Source: an uncultured Bacilli bacterium (GTDB lineage Bacteria > Bacillota_I > Bacilli_A > RF39 > UBA660). From it: a stretch of 64,000 nucleotides of DNA. Under the pieces are notes generated by a model. The model did no database searches, was not told where the DNA came from, and worked only from the letters and a program-made list of their open reading frames with translations. The stretch covers positions 141,128-205,127 of the forward strand of contig CAJUPN010000002.1 in the NCBI GenBank assembly GCA_910588195.1, written 5' to 3'. The position numbers and the translations under genes are program-made. Below, piece after piece: positions 8,086 through 18,125 of this stretch; positions within the stretch are counted from its first letter, which is position 1; each line of letters starts with the position of its first letter.

Positions 8086-9284
8086 AAGTAATAGTTATAG
8101 GTGGAGGAGCATCTGGTATTATCGCTGCAATTAAAGCAAGTGAAGTATCAGATGTAACCATAATTGAAGGAAACTCTAAAATAGGTAAAAAAATTTTAGT
8201 AACAGGTAATGGGCGATCAAATTTTTGGAATGAATCAATAAGTGAAAGAAATTATAATGAAGAATCGCATGAATTTTTAAAAGATATTTTACCAATCAAA
8301 AATGAAGTATATAATTTTTTAACTAATTCACTAGGTATAACTCCAACTAATAAAAATGGTTATTTATACCCACGTTCCAAAACTGCTAGTAGCATAACTA
8401 CAGTGTTAGAAAAAAGAATTAAAAGAAATAATATTGAAGTAATTTATGATTTGAAAGTCACTAAAATCACAACTGAAAATAATAATATAAAAATTGAATT
8501 AAGCGATAACACTACAATGACTTGTGACAAATTGATAATTGCAACAGGTGGAAAAGCTGCTTCTAAAACTGGAAGTGACGGATCAGGATATAATCTCTTA
8601 AAAGCATTAGATATAGAAATAACCCCCGTCTTACCAGCACTAGTTCCTCTTATCATAAACGATAAAACAAGATTAGATTGGTCGGGTGTAAGAACTGATG
8701 CTAAACTAAGTGTTTATGAAAATAATAAAATTATAAAAGAAGAACTCGGTGAATTACAATTAACAAATACAGGAATAAGTGGCATTGTAACATTCAACAT
8801 AAGTGGACTAATTACATCTCTTCTTGAAACCAAGAAACAATTTGAAGTTTACATTGATTTTTTACCTGAAATAGAAGATATTTCTACTTTTTTAGAAGAA
8901 AAAAACAAGAATGCTAATCCCGAAAGTATTGAAGAATTATTAGAAACAATGATAAATTATAAACTATTAAATAGTTTACTTTCAAATTGCCATATTAATA
9001 AAAATCAAAAGTGGACTGAATTATCTCAAGAAGACAAAAAGGAACTAATTTCTACCTTAAAAAAATATAAAATAAACATATCAAGAACTGAAGATTTTGA
9101 AAAAGCTCAAGTAACTCGAGGCGGCGTTTGTTTAAATGAAATAACTTCTAATTTTTCTTTAAAAAAATATCCCAATATAAAGGTAATTGGAGAAATTTTG
9201 AACGTAGATGGAATATGTGGTGGCTATAATCTAGCCTTTGCTTTTATGTCTGGATACATAGCAGGGAGTAGTATAAATGATTAG
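8082..9284 (+). CDS. NAD(P)/FAD-dependent oxidoreductase, HI0933/BaiN-like family
   Basis: A 400-residue flavoprotein. The N-terminal dinucleotide-binding motif is VIGGGASGIIAAIKAS with an acidic residue ending strand 2 (TIIEG). It is followed by KILVTGNGRSNFWN, the family signature GGKAASKTGSDGSGYNL, and the C-terminal FAD contact VDGICGGYNLAFAFMSGY. These are features of the HI0933-like group, whose members include the bile-acid reductase-related protein BaiN and many proteins of unknown substrate. It is translationally coupled to trmK and overlaps the next flavoprotein by 8 bp. The substrate cannot be told from sequence. Confidence 0.88.
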   Translation: MKVIVIGGGASGIIAAIKASEVSDVTIIEGNSKIGKKILVTGNGRSNFWNESISERNYNEESHEFLKDILPIKNEVYNFLTNSLGITPTNKNGYLYPRSKTASSITTVLEKRIKRNNIEVIYDLKVTKITTENNNIKIELSDNTTMTCDKLIIATGGKAASKTGSDGSGYNLLKALDIEITPVLPALVPLIINDKTRLDWSGVRTDAKLSVYENNKIIKEELGELQLTNTGISGIVTFNISGLITSLLETKKQFEVYIDFLPEIEDISTFLEEKNKNANPESIEELLETMINYKLLNSLLSNCHINKNQKWTELSQEDKKELISTLKKYKINISRTEDFEKAQVTRGGVCLNEITSNFSLKKYPNIKVIGEILNVDGICGGYNLAFAFMSGYIAGSSIND

Positions 9285-10845
9285 AGTAAGACAAATAAAA
9301 ATAGATGCTCATTTAGATCAAAACAAAAATATCAAAAAAAAATTAGCATCACGTCTAAAAATTAAAGAAAAAGAAATCCAAAACTATCAAATAAAAAAAC
9401 AGTCATTAGATGCTCGAGATAAAAATATGATTTCTTATGTTTATGATATAGATGTTGAAGTACTTAATGAAGAGTACATTTTAAATTATAATAAAGATCT
9501 ACTAATTACTAAAACGCCCAAAGAAGAATATCAAAAAATAGAAGCCTTAAATAAAAATATTGCACCAATAATTATTGGTTCTGGTCCTGCTGGTCTTTTT
9601 GCAGCACATACTTTTATTGAGTCTGGAATTATTCCAACTATTATTGAAAGAGGCGAAAAAATTGAAGAGAGAATAAATACAGTTAATAAATTTTGGGAAA
9701 CTGGAATACTAAATGAAAACTCCAATGTTCAATTTGGTGAAGGGGGAGCAGGGACATTCTCTGATGGAAAACTTAATACACTTGTAAAAGATAAATTATT
9801 TTATGGGAAACATGTTTTAGAAACCTTTATAAAATTTGGTGCCCCACCAGAGATACTTTATAACTATAAACCCCACATTGGTACAGATATTCTAAGAGAA
9901 GTTATTAAAAACATGCGTGAATATTTAATAAGCAAAGGAGCCATTTTTAAATACAATAGTTGTTTAACAGACATTATTATAAAAAATAATAAAATAAAAG
10001 AAATTGTTATAAATAATAAAGAAATTGTGCGTACTGACATTTTAATCTTAGCAATTGGGCACTCAGCACGAGACACCTTTAAATTACTAGCAGAAAAAGG
10101 ACTAAAAATGGAAGCAAAACCTTTCGCGGTTGGTTATAGAATCGAACATCCTCAAGATATGATCAACGAAAGTCAGTATGGCAATTTTTACAAAAAAGAT
10201 TTAGGGCCCGCAAACTATAAACTAACATACCAAAGTTCTAATTCCCTTGGGGTATATTCTTTCTGTATGTGTCCAGGAGGTTTTGTTGTTAATGCCTCAA
10301 GCGAAAATAACCGTCTTGCAGTGAATGGAATGAGTAATTATAAAAGAGATGAAGAAAATGCCAATAGTGCACTTATAGTTACTGTAAATGCCTCAACTTA
10401 TGGCAGCGATTTATTCTCTGGCTTAAATTTCCAAGAAAATTTAGAGAAAACAGCTTATGAATTAGGTAAAGGTAGTATTCCAATTCAATTATTAAAAGAC
10501 TATTATAACAATATCCCATCAACCAAATTAGGTAGTGTTAAACCATCCATGAAGGGAACCTATACATTAACCAACTTAAACAATTTACTTCCCCCTGAAC
10601 TAAACTTCGCCTTAAAAGAAGCGATAGATAACTTTGATAAAAAAATTAAAAATTTTAAATATGATGACGCTATTCTTTCAGGTATTGAATCAAGAACATC
10701 TTCACCTATAAAAATATTGCGTGATTCGAATTTTTCTAGTAATATAGATGGCATCTACCCATGTGGTGAAGGAGCAGGGTATGCTGGTGGCATCCAAACA
10801 TCAGCTATAGATGGTATAAAAGTTGCTGAGGCAATCATGAAATAA
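9277..10845 (+). CDS. FAD-dependent dehydrogenase, COG2509-like
   Basis: A 522-residue protein. An N-terminal domain of about 90 residues precedes the FAD-binding motif IIIGSGPAGLFAAHTFIESG. Characteristic stretches follow: VQFGEGGAGTFSDGKLNT, KPFAVGYRIEHPQ, and the C-terminal PCGEGAGYAGGIQTSAIDG. This pattern belongs to the widespread, functionally uncharacterised FAD-dependent dehydrogenase family. The start overlaps the preceding flavoprotein gene, and the ClpX-like gene begins 10 bp downstream, so all four genes from trmK onward look like one transcript. Confidence 0.88.
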   Translation: MIRVRQIKIDAHLDQNKNIKKKLASRLKIKEKEIQNYQIKKQSLDARDKNMISYVYDIDVEVLNEEYILNYNKDLLITKTPKEEYQKIEALNKNIAPIIIGSGPAGLFAAHTFIESGIIPTIIERGEKIEERINTVNKFWETGILNENSNVQFGEGGAGTFSDGKLNTLVKDKLFYGKHVLETFIKFGAPPEILYNYKPHIGTDILREVIKNMREYLISKGAIFKYNSCLTDIIIKNNKIKEIVINNKEIVRTDILILAIGHSARDTFKLLAEKGLKMEAKPFAVGYRIEHPQDMINESQYGNFYKKDLGPANYKLTYQSSNSLGVYSFCMCPGGFVVNASSENNRLAVNGMSNYKRDEENANSALIVTVNASTYGSDLFSGLNFQENLEKTAYELGKGSIPIQLLKDYYNNIPSTKLGSVKPSMKGTYTLTNLNNLLPPELNFALKEAIDNFDKKIKNFKYDDAILSGIESRTSSPIKILRDSNFSSNIDGIYPCGEGAGYAGGIQTSAIDGIKVAEAIMK

Positions 10846-10855
10846 GGAGTAATAT

Positions 10856-12373
10856 ATGGAAGAAACAGAAAATAATTATATAAGAATCTTATCTCATAAA
10901 AAAATTAAAATAAAAGATGAAATTCTGGATATTTTACATTTAGAGGATGTAGCACTTGCTAAAAAAATAGAAAATAGTTATAAAATATTATCAGGAAAGT
11001 ATACAGGGGAATTTATTGTTGAATTAAATCCCAATTTTGAAAAAGAAGATTTTGTTGCAAGTCCTTTAACTCTTGTCGAGAAAAATCTAATAACAAATTC
11101 TAATCCAACTGACACAAGTAAAATAACTTTAGAAAACTATTTACATAAATGTCCAGACTATGATTATTTTATTGCTAATGAAATAAATGGACAAGTGTTC
11201 TTAAGAGAGGTTCTTCAAAACGAAGAAATAAAAGAAGCATTCAAAATTAGTGCTCCACCATCTGTTTCTGAAAAGCTTTCCGACTTAATTACACAGTCAA
11301 CATTAAATAGGACAAATAGTTTTAAAATTGATAAAGAAACAATGGCAAAAATATTAGGAAAATCAGATTCTCTTCACAAGCAAAGTGAAACCAAACAAAT
11401 AAAAAGTTTTGCCGATTATAATATAAATGAAAAGTTTAAATTATTAACACAAAAGATAATTGGATTAGATGATGAAATAAAAATTGTTTTAGCCAATATT
11501 GTCAAAAATATATCCCTTTCCTATAGTCCATTACCGCCAGATAAAGTAAGAGAATTAAAAAGTACTTTAATGATTTTAGGTGCATCAGGAACAGGGAAAA
11601 CATTTCTTATCAAAAGTATCGCTGATCTCTTTGATGTTCCAATTATTTTAACTGATGCAACTAGGTATACTCCAGCTTCTTATCAAGGGGCAAATGTTGA
11701 AGATATTTTAGTTGATCTCTATTTAGCATCAGGTGAGGATAAAGAAGTATTTGAACATGGAATAATATTCATTGACGAATTCGATAAAATGTGTAAGAAT
11801 TTTAATATACAAAGTGATGAAAATAAAAATATGACACTGCCTGAATTATTCAGAGAAAGAACTCAAGGGCAGCATCTTAAAGAAATGTTACAAAATGAAT
11901 TTTTATCTATTGTTCAAGGAACAGTAATTAACAAAAAAATTCGTGATGGTTTTATAGAAAAAAATATCTCTCTAGATACATCAAAAATAACTTTTGTTTT
12001 TGCTGGAGCCTTTGAAGAAATAATAAAAAGAGAAAACATAAGTACAAATGATTTAATTGAGTATGGTATGATTCCGCAGCTAGCAAAACGAATTCATTCA
12101 CTTATAAAAACTAAGCTGCCTACAAAAGAAGACTTAAGAAATGCTCTTACAAAAGGAGAATACAGTTACGTAAAATTATTTGAAGAATATCTAGGTATAT
12201 ACAATATAAAATTAGAAGTAAATGAGGATTTTTATGATTATATAGTAGAAAGAGCATATGAATTAGAAAGTGGTTATCGTGGTTTAAGTATTGCCTTAAC
12301 AGAGTACCTAAATAAGCATTTATATGATATCTATAGTAGTAAACAAGATGTAGTAAAGCTACAAATACAATAA
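10856..12373 (+). CDS. ClpX-like AAA+ ATPase with unusual N-terminal domain
   Basis: A 505-residue protein. Residues about 1-190 form a domain without the zinc-binding four-Cys motif of ClpX. The AAA+ module follows, with Walker A GASGTGKT and Walker B IIFIDEFDKM, then FAGAFEEIIKRE and YGMIPQLAKRIHSL, and a small C-terminal alpha domain with GYRGLSIALTEYL. The large and small AAA+ domains resemble ClpX, an unfoldase that feeds ClpP. The stretch between FAGAFEEII and YGMIP, where ClpX has its IGF loop for ClpP docking, is short and lacks that tripeptide. I infer an AAA+ unfoldase that may work without ClpP. The start ATG follows AAGGAG. Confidence 0.7.
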   Translation: MEETENNYIRILSHKKIKIKDEILDILHLEDVALAKKIENSYKILSGKYTGEFIVELNPNFEKEDFVASPLTLVEKNLITNSNPTDTSKITLENYLHKCPDYDYFIANEINGQVFLREVLQNEEIKEAFKISAPPSVSEKLSDLITQSTLNRTNSFKIDKETMAKILGKSDSLHKQSETKQIKSFADYNINEKFKLLTQKIIGLDDEIKIVLANIVKNISLSYSPLPPDKVRELKSTLMILGASGTGKTFLIKSIADLFDVPIILTDATRYTPASYQGANVEDILVDLYLASGEDKEVFEHGIIFIDEFDKMCKNFNIQSDENKNMTLPELFRERTQGQHLKEMLQNEFLSIVQGTVINKKIRDGFIEKNISLDTSKITFVFAGAFEEIIKRENISTNDLIEYGMIPQLAKRIHSLIKTKLPTKEDLRNALTKGEYSYVKLFEEYLGIYNIKLEVNEDFYDYIVERAYELESGYRGLSIALTEYLNKHLYDIYSSKQDVVKLQIQ

Positions 12374-12379
12374 ATTATT

Positions 12380-12388
12380 TGATATAAT
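12380..12388 (+). promoter_or_regulatory. Extended -10 promoter element for lepA
   Basis: TGATATAAT lies 17 bp before the lepA start and just after the preceding stop codon. The resulting leader would be very short. Confidence 0.5.
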
Positions 12389-12404
12389 GAATAAGGTGAT
12401 TTTT

Positions 12405-14201
12405 ATGGATTTAAGCCGTATTAGAAATTTTAGTATTATTGCACATATTGACCATGGGAAGTCAACACTGGCTGACCGAATTTTAGAGATAACTGGTGCT
12501 GTCGATAAACATGATATGAAAAACCAATTACTTGATAGTATGGATCTTGAAAGAGAACGTGGTATCACTATTAAACTAAATGCTGTTGAGTTAAATTATA
12601 AATATAAAAACGAAGATTATATATTACATTTAATTGATACCCCAGGGCATGTTGACTTTTCTTATGAAGTTTCACGTAGTTTAGCTGCCTGTGAAGGAGC
12701 AATTTTAATTGTTGATGCAGCTCAAGGAATAGAAGCCCAAACCTTAGCAAATCTTTATCTTGCTCTAAATAATGACTTAACAATCATTCCAGTCATTAAT
12801 AAAATAGATCTACCAAATGCTGATGTGCCAAAAATAACAAAGGAATTAGTAGACGTCTTAGGTTTTAACGAAGAAGATATTTTATTATGTTCAGGCAAGA
12901 CTGGTCTTGGAGTAGACAAACTATTAGAAGCAATAGTTGAACGTATTCCTGCTCCAAAAGAACCAAAAACTAATGAAACAAAAGCTATGATTTTTGATTC
13001 TTACTTTGATCCTTACCGTGGCGTTATAGCTTCCATTAGAGTTTTTAGTGGAGAAATAACAAAAAAAGACATTATTAAAATGATGGCAACTAATGCAGAA
13101 TATGAAGTAGTAGAACTAGGAGTTAACACTCCAAAATCTAAACAATTAGATAAGCTTGTAACAGGACAAGTTGGTTGGATAAATGCTTCTATAAAAACAA
13201 TAGATACAGTAAATGTTGGAGATACAATTACTACTAAATCTAAAGAAGCATCATCACCACTTCCAGGGTATCAACCAATGAAGCCAATGGTCTATTCAGG
13301 ATTATTTCCTATTGAACCAAATAAATTTGAAATGCTAAAAGAAGCACTAGAAAAATTAAAATTAAATGATGCATCATTATCATTTGAACCAGAAACTTCA
13401 GATGCCTTAGGTTTTGGATTCCGTTGTGGTTTTTTAGGACTTCTTCATATGGAAATTATTGAAGAAAGAATAACAAGAGAATTTGGTATCGAAATTATCG
13501 CTACCTCTCCATCAGTAATATATGAAATAGAATTAACTAATGGGGATACATTCTATCTTGATAGTCCAACAAAAATGCCAGATCGTGCCAAAATAAAAGA
13601 AATCAGAGAACCTTTTATTACGACTAATATTTTCGTCCCTGGTGAATATATAGGCGCTATTATGGAATTATGTCAAGATAAACGAGGAGTATATAAATCA
13701 TTAGAATACATAAATGATACTAGGGTCAACATTCATTATGATTTACCATTATCCGAAATAGTATATGATTTCTTTGACAGATTAAAATCCAGTACCAAAG
13801 GATATGCCTCATTTGACTATGAAATTTGTGGCTATAAAGCTCAGGATTTAGTAAAAATGGATATTTTAATCAACGGAGATATTGTTGATGCATTATCATT
13901 AATAGTACATAAAGACTTTGCTTATCAAAGAGGTAAAAAGATTGTAGAAAATCTAAAAGAGATAATTCCAAGACAATTATTCCAAGTGCCATTACAAGCT
14001 AGTATTGGTTCAAAAGTTATCGCAAGAGAAACTATTTCACAAATGCGAAAAAATGTTTTGGCAAAATGTTATGGTGGAGATATATCTCGAAAAAGAAAAT
14101 TATTAGAAGCTCAAAAAGAAGGTAAAAAGAAAATGAAAATGGTTGGATCAGTTGAAATCCCACCAGAAGCTTTCTTAAGTGTTTTAAAGACAGAAAAATA
14201 A
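12405..14201 (+). CDS. lepA: Elongation factor 4 (LepA)
   Basis: LepA/EF4 is a ribosome-associated GTPase implicated in initiation and in rescue of stalled or mistranslocated ribosomes. The G domain has IAHIDHGKSTLADRI, a switch region with RERGITIK, DTPGHVDF and NKIDLP. Later domains include GFRCGFLGLLHMEII and the LepA-specific C-terminal domain with YGGDISRKRKLLEAQKEGKKKMK. Using the ATG at 12405, which follows AAGGTGAT, gives 598 residues, the family norm. A terminator follows directly. In many Firmicutes hemW comes next; here an acyltransferase gene is inserted between them. Confidence 0.97.
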   Translation: MDLSRIRNFSIIAHIDHGKSTLADRILEITGAVDKHDMKNQLLDSMDLERERGITIKLNAVELNYKYKNEDYILHLIDTPGHVDFSYEVSRSLAACEGAILIVDAAQGIEAQTLANLYLALNNDLTIIPVINKIDLPNADVPKITKELVDVLGFNEEDILLCSGKTGLGVDKLLEAIVERIPAPKEPKTNETKAMIFDSYFDPYRGVIASIRVFSGEITKKDIIKMMATNAEYEVVELGVNTPKSKQLDKLVTGQVGWINASIKTIDTVNVGDTITTKSKEASSPLPGYQPMKPMVYSGLFPIEPNKFEMLKEALEKLKLNDASLSFEPETSDALGFGFRCGFLGLLHMEIIEERITREFGIEIIATSPSVIYEIELTNGDTFYLDSPTKMPDRAKIKEIREPFITTNIFVPGEYIGAIMELCQDKRGVYKSLEYINDTRVNIHYDLPLSEIVYDFFDRLKSSTKGYASFDYEICGYKAQDLVKMDILINGDIVDALSLIVHKDFAYQRGKKIVENLKEIIPRQLFQVPLQASIGSKVIARETISQMRKNVLAKCYGGDISRKRKLLEAQKEGKKKMKMVGSVEIPPEAFLSVLKTEK

Positions 14202-14226
14202 GACAAGTAAAATCTTGTCTTTTTAT
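14201..14226 (+). terminator. Terminator after lepA
   Basis: AGACAAG pairs with CTTGTCT across a 6-nt loop, followed by five T residues. Confidence 0.8.
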
Positions 14227-14340
14227 ATTTTAAAAAAAGTGTATAATTAAAATAAACTAACTAAATAATTACTAAACATTTAGAAGAATAATGATAATCT
14301 ATAAATAAAGGAAGTCAAACATCTAAAAAGGAGAGATATT

Positions 14341-15327
14341 ATGATAAAATTAAATTCAGTCACAAAGAAAATAAACTTAGATCATGTAAGATTAATTCTG
14401 TCTTTTTTTATAATCGCAATACACACATACCCATTATCTTTTTTAGGAGATTTTCAAGATTATTTATTTACAAGAATTATTTTTAGAATAGCTGTTCCAT
14501 TATATTTAATGATTACAGGCTACTATATATTAAAAAAATCTCTAAAACAAAAAGAAGTGCTAATAAATTATTTTAAAAAAATTTCAATTATTTATTTATA
14601 TTCTATTATTATTTATAGCATTTTTTTAATAAAAAACTTTTCTAATTGGCAAGTCTTTTTAAGAGATATTTTCTTTACTGGACCATTTTATCATCTATGG
14701 TATTTTCCAGCACTTATCTTAGGAATTATCACCACATATTATATTATTAAATATATTCCTGAAAAATATCAAATAATCATTTGTGCAATTTTGTACTTTA
14801 TAGGTATTTTAGGAGATAATTATTATGGTTTTTTACATACAGCTGATATATTTACAAGTTTTTATAAGTTTGTAGCAAACATTACAGGATATACAAGAAA
14901 CTTCTTATTTTATGTACCTATATTTTTAATGTTAGGATATAAAATTTCTAAAGAAGAGAAAAGTATTGAAAAAAGAGCAAATATTATTTATATTATTAAA
15001 TTCTTAATACTTATGATACTAGAAGGGACTCTTATTTATAGATATTCAACTCCATTACATACAAGTATGTATTTTGCTTTACCATTCTTATCTTATTTTA
15101 TATTTAAATATCTCATAACTTATTTAAATAAAGAGACTAACAAAAATATACGAGAAGCTTCAACAATTATCTACATAATACACCCTTGGTTTATTATAAT
15201 TTTAACTAAAATAAATATCATAAAAAATAGTTTAGTATTCCATTTAATCATATGTTTATTTTCCTATTTAATATCTCTATTATATTTAAAAATAAAGAGA
15301 CAAATTCAAAAATTACATCTCACTTGA
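14341..15327 (+). CDS. Membrane acyltransferase (acyltransferase 3 family)
   Basis: A 328-residue polytopic protein with about ten membrane helices. The motifs LDHVRLILSFFIIAIHTYPL near the N-terminus and FYHLWYFPALILGI after helix 4 are typical of the acyltransferase 3 family, which O-acylates sugars, peptidoglycan or other envelope molecules. The same motifs occur in the membrane half of VanT-type serine racemases, but no racemase domain is present. The start follows AAAGGAGAG. The roughly 110 bp upstream contain a possible TATAAT element. The gene lies between lepA and hemW, which are usually adjacent, so it may have been inserted there. Confidence 0.8.
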   Translation: MIKLNSVTKKINLDHVRLILSFFIIAIHTYPLSFLGDFQDYLFTRIIFRIAVPLYLMITGYYILKKSLKQKEVLINYFKKISIIYLYSIIIYSIFLIKNFSNWQVFLRDIFFTGPFYHLWYFPALILGIITTYYIIKYIPEKYQIIICAILYFIGILGDNYYGFLHTADIFTSFYKFVANITGYTRNFLFYVPIFLMLGYKISKEEKSIEKRANIIYIIKFLILMILEGTLIYRYSTPLHTSMYFALPFLSYFIFKYLITYLNKETNKNIREASTIIYIIHPWFIIILTKINIIKNSLVFHLIICLFSYLISLLYLKIKRQIQKLHLT

Positions 15328-15369
15328 GTTTTTACTTATTTTATTATAAAATTCTAGTAGGGTGGTAGT

Positions 15370-16452
15370 ATGGAAGCAGTTTATATACATATTCCTTTTT
15401 GTAAGCATATATGTGCTTACTGTGATTTTCCAAAAGTATTACATATTGATTCCTTTGTTGAGGATTACCTTGAGAGTTTAAAAAAAGAAATTGAAGATAA
15501 CTATGAGGGTGAACGTATAAAAAGCATATATATTGGTGGAGGCACTCCGTCATGTATGACAAAAAAAGAAAGAATTAAACTATTTAGAATTCTAAGTATA
15601 TTTAATTTAACGCCAGATTGTGAATATACTTTTGAGATAAATCCCAACGACATCGACGAAGATTTGCTTGATGATATTGTTGCTGGTGGCGTTAATAGAG
15701 TAAGCATTGGTGTTGAATCTTTTGATTTAGATAAATTAAAAATTCTTGAAAGAGAAGCAAACTATGAAGATTTAGAACATAAATTAGATTTAATCCGTAA
15801 AAGAGGAATTGAAAATATTAATCTTGATTTAATGTATGCTGTCCCTGGGGAGAAATTAAATGTATTAAAACAAGATATAAAAAAACTTATTAGTCTTAAA
15901 CCAACACATATCTCAACATACTCACTGATACTTGAAGATCATACAAAACTTAAAAATAAAAATGTTGAATATATTAATGAAGATTTAGATCGAAAAATGT
16001 ATGATACTATATGTGATAAACTAAAGAAAGCAGGATATGTTCATTATGAAGTTAGTAACTTTGCCATTGCAGGCTGTGAATCTAAACATAATTTAAATTA
16101 TTGGAACAATGATGAATACTATGGGTTTGGCTTAGGAGCTTCGGGATACAAAGATGCCTTTAGATATACAAACACAAGAAACTTACACGAATATATTGAA
16201 GGAAAATATCGCCAAGAATCACTTCTTATGAGCTATAAAGATCAAATGGATAATGAGCTAATGCTAGGATTTCGTAAACTTAAAGGGATAAATGTTGATG
16301 ATTTTTACAATAAATATGGTGAGAATATTCAAGATGTTTACCCAGTAAAGGAACTAATGGCCGAAAACAACTTAATTTATCGCAAAGGATATTTATATAT
16401 TCCACCAGAGAAAATATATGTTATGAATGAAATACTTCTTAAATTAATATAA
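15370..16452 (+). CDS. hemW: Radical SAM heme chaperone HemW
   Basis: HemW is a radical SAM protein related to HemN that binds heme and inserts it into target proteins. The iron-sulfur motif CKHICAYC (C11, C15, C18) is followed by Asp-Phe and lacks the fourth cysteine of true HemN. Further motifs include YIGGGTPSCM, FEINPND, RVSIGVESF, NLDLMYAVPGE and HYEVSNFA. Length 360 fits. It starts with ATG after GGGTGGTAG, 42 bp after the acyltransferase. No heme biosynthesis gene was seen in the window, so the heme source and clients are unknown here. Confidence 0.93.
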   Translation: MEAVYIHIPFCKHICAYCDFPKVLHIDSFVEDYLESLKKEIEDNYEGERIKSIYIGGGTPSCMTKKERIKLFRILSIFNLTPDCEYTFEINPNDIDEDLLDDIVAGGVNRVSIGVESFDLDKLKILEREANYEDLEHKLDLIRKRGIENINLDLMYAVPGEKLNVLKQDIKKLISLKPTHISTYSLILEDHTKLKNKNVEYINEDLDRKMYDTICDKLKKAGYVHYEVSNFAIAGCESKHNLNYWNNDEYYGFGLGASGYKDAFRYTNTRNLHEYIEGKYRQESLLMSYKDQMDNELMLGFRKLKGINVDDFYNKYGENIQDVYPVKELMAENNLIYRKGYLYIPPEKIYVMNEILLKLI

Positions 16453-16511
16453 TGATATTGAAAAAAAAAGAATAATTTGTTAGAATTACAATTAAGATAG
16501 AAGGGTATGTA

Positions 16512-18053
16512 ATGAAAAGAATAAACAAATTAATTATAATGGGGATAGTAGCACTTAGTATTGCATTACCTATGCATGCCAATGCTGCAACACTAAAGTT
16601 AGATAATGCAAATAGAACAAATGATAAAGGAGTGTTAAAATTTCCTTTACTGATTGAAGTAAAAGATGGAGAAAAAATATCTAGTGTCGATGTAGATTGC
16701 AACTGCGGTGGCGATTTAGATTCTGAATGTACATTTGAAAAAAAAGATGGAGCACCAGTAGTTTTTAAAGATAAGTTTTTTAGTTATCATGATGTCGTTG
16801 ATGGAACAATAAAATCTAATTTTCCTGCTGGAACTACAGAAATTGGTTATTTAGTTATAAAAAATAATCTTGCTTCACAAAGAAGCTTAACATTCTCTGT
16901 AACTAGCAAGACTGTAACTTCAAGTATAACTAATAACACTGTAAATATTTCAGCAAAAGAAGAAGCAAGACCCAAAAGTCATGATGCAACTTTAAAAAGT
17001 CTTAAACCATCTCAAGGAACAATGGCTCCTGAATTTAATCCTAATATTTTTGAATATACAGTTTATGGTATAGCTGATACCATTAATTCTGTAAATATAA
17101 ATTGGGAATGTAATGCCAATCAATGTGATGCTCAAATTGCAGGAGCTAGTGGAAGAAAAGTTAGTCTAAAGCAAGGTGAGAACAGAGTTGAAGTTGTAGT
17201 TGACAGTGAGGCTGGAGACCCAGCTGATACAAAAACATATGTATTAAATATAATTAGAGGAGATAATGGCTATAATTCAGCAAACTTATCAAATCTTTCC
17301 TTTGGTGATTATACTTTAACACCAGCTTTCAAAAGTGATGTTACTGAATATACTTTAACTGTTCCAAATGCTGTTACATCTGTTATAGGTGTTCTAAAAT
17401 TTGAAAAAGCTGATCCAAATGCTAAAGAAGTTTTAAATGGCTTTGATAACTTTATTGTTGGTGAAAATAAAGCTACAATTACTATTGATAATGTCAATGG
17501 GGACCAATCTGTAACTTATACGATAAATATCACACGCATGAGTGACACAGATATTGAAATATTAAAATATATAAATAATGAGATAACATTCCGTGATTCA
17601 GAAGGAATTCAAAATACTTTATCTGAAGAAGATTTTAAGGTTCAATACGCTGACGAATGGAAAAAAATTGAAGATGGAATTTACAAATTCGATGAAGATG
17701 GTAATATAGTTACAGAAGAAGAAAAAGAAGAGGAAAAAAAACCAAAGAAAAAGAATAACACATGGATTATTATTACTATCATTATTGTAGGTCTATTAAT
17801 TATAGGTATTTCTGGATTCTTTATATTCAAGAAGAAAAAACCAAACAATAAAGACGATAACAACAGCTCAGGAACACCAGAAAACGATTCTAAAGAAACA
17901 GAAGAAAATTCTGATGAAATAGATGAAAGTAATATCGAAGAGGATGCTATAAAAGAAGAACAAAAAGATAAAAATAGTGATACTATGGATATTGATGAAG
18001 CATTGGTAGATTTGATGAGTACTAAAAAATACGATTTTAAAGATGAAGATTAG
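16512..18053 (+). CDS. Secreted membrane-anchored protein with cadherin-like beta-sandwich domains
   Basis: A 513-residue type I surface protein. It has a signal peptide ending near ALPMHANAA and an N-terminal region with three or four cysteines (VDCNCGGDLDSEC). Two repeats of about 90 residues resemble the cadherin-like beta-sandwich domain: one from ATLKSLKPSQG to KTYVLNIIRG, and a second from ANLSNLSFGDY to VTYTINITR. A single membrane helix (IIITIIIVGLLIIGISGFFI) follows, then a Lys/Asn stop-transfer stretch and a long acidic cytoplasmic tail rich in Glu, Asp and Ser. No sortase motif is seen. The role is probably structural or adhesive; the ligand is unknown. Confidence 0.75.
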   Translation: MKRINKLIIMGIVALSIALPMHANAATLKLDNANRTNDKGVLKFPLLIEVKDGEKISSVDVDCNCGGDLDSECTFEKKDGAPVVFKDKFFSYHDVVDGTIKSNFPAGTTEIGYLVIKNNLASQRSLTFSVTSKTVTSSITNNTVNISAKEEARPKSHDATLKSLKPSQGTMAPEFNPNIFEYTVYGIADTINSVNINWECNANQCDAQIAGASGRKVSLKQGENRVEVVVDSEAGDPADTKTYVLNIIRGDNGYNSANLSNLSFGDYTLTPAFKSDVTEYTLTVPNAVTSVIGVLKFEKADPNAKEVLNGFDNFIVGENKATITIDNVNGDQSVTYTINITRMSDTDIEILKYINNEITFRDSEGIQNTLSEEDFKVQYADEWKKIEDGIYKFDEDGNIVTEEEKEEEKKPKKKNNTWIIITIIIVGLLIIGISGFFIFKKKKPNNKDDNNSSGTPENDSKETEENSDEIDESNIEEDAIKEEQKDKNSDTMDIDEALVDLMSTKKYDFKDED

Positions 18054-18072
18054 ATTCTTCATCTTATTTTAT
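18040..18072 (+). terminator. Terminator after the beta-sandwich surface protein
   Basis: AAGATGAAGA pairs with TCTTCATCTT over the stop codon region, followed by ATTTTATT. Confidence 0.7.
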
Positions 18073-18125
18073 TGCAAAAAAATTTAATAAAGATTATAAT
18101 AGCAACCTGAAATGAGGAATTTATA

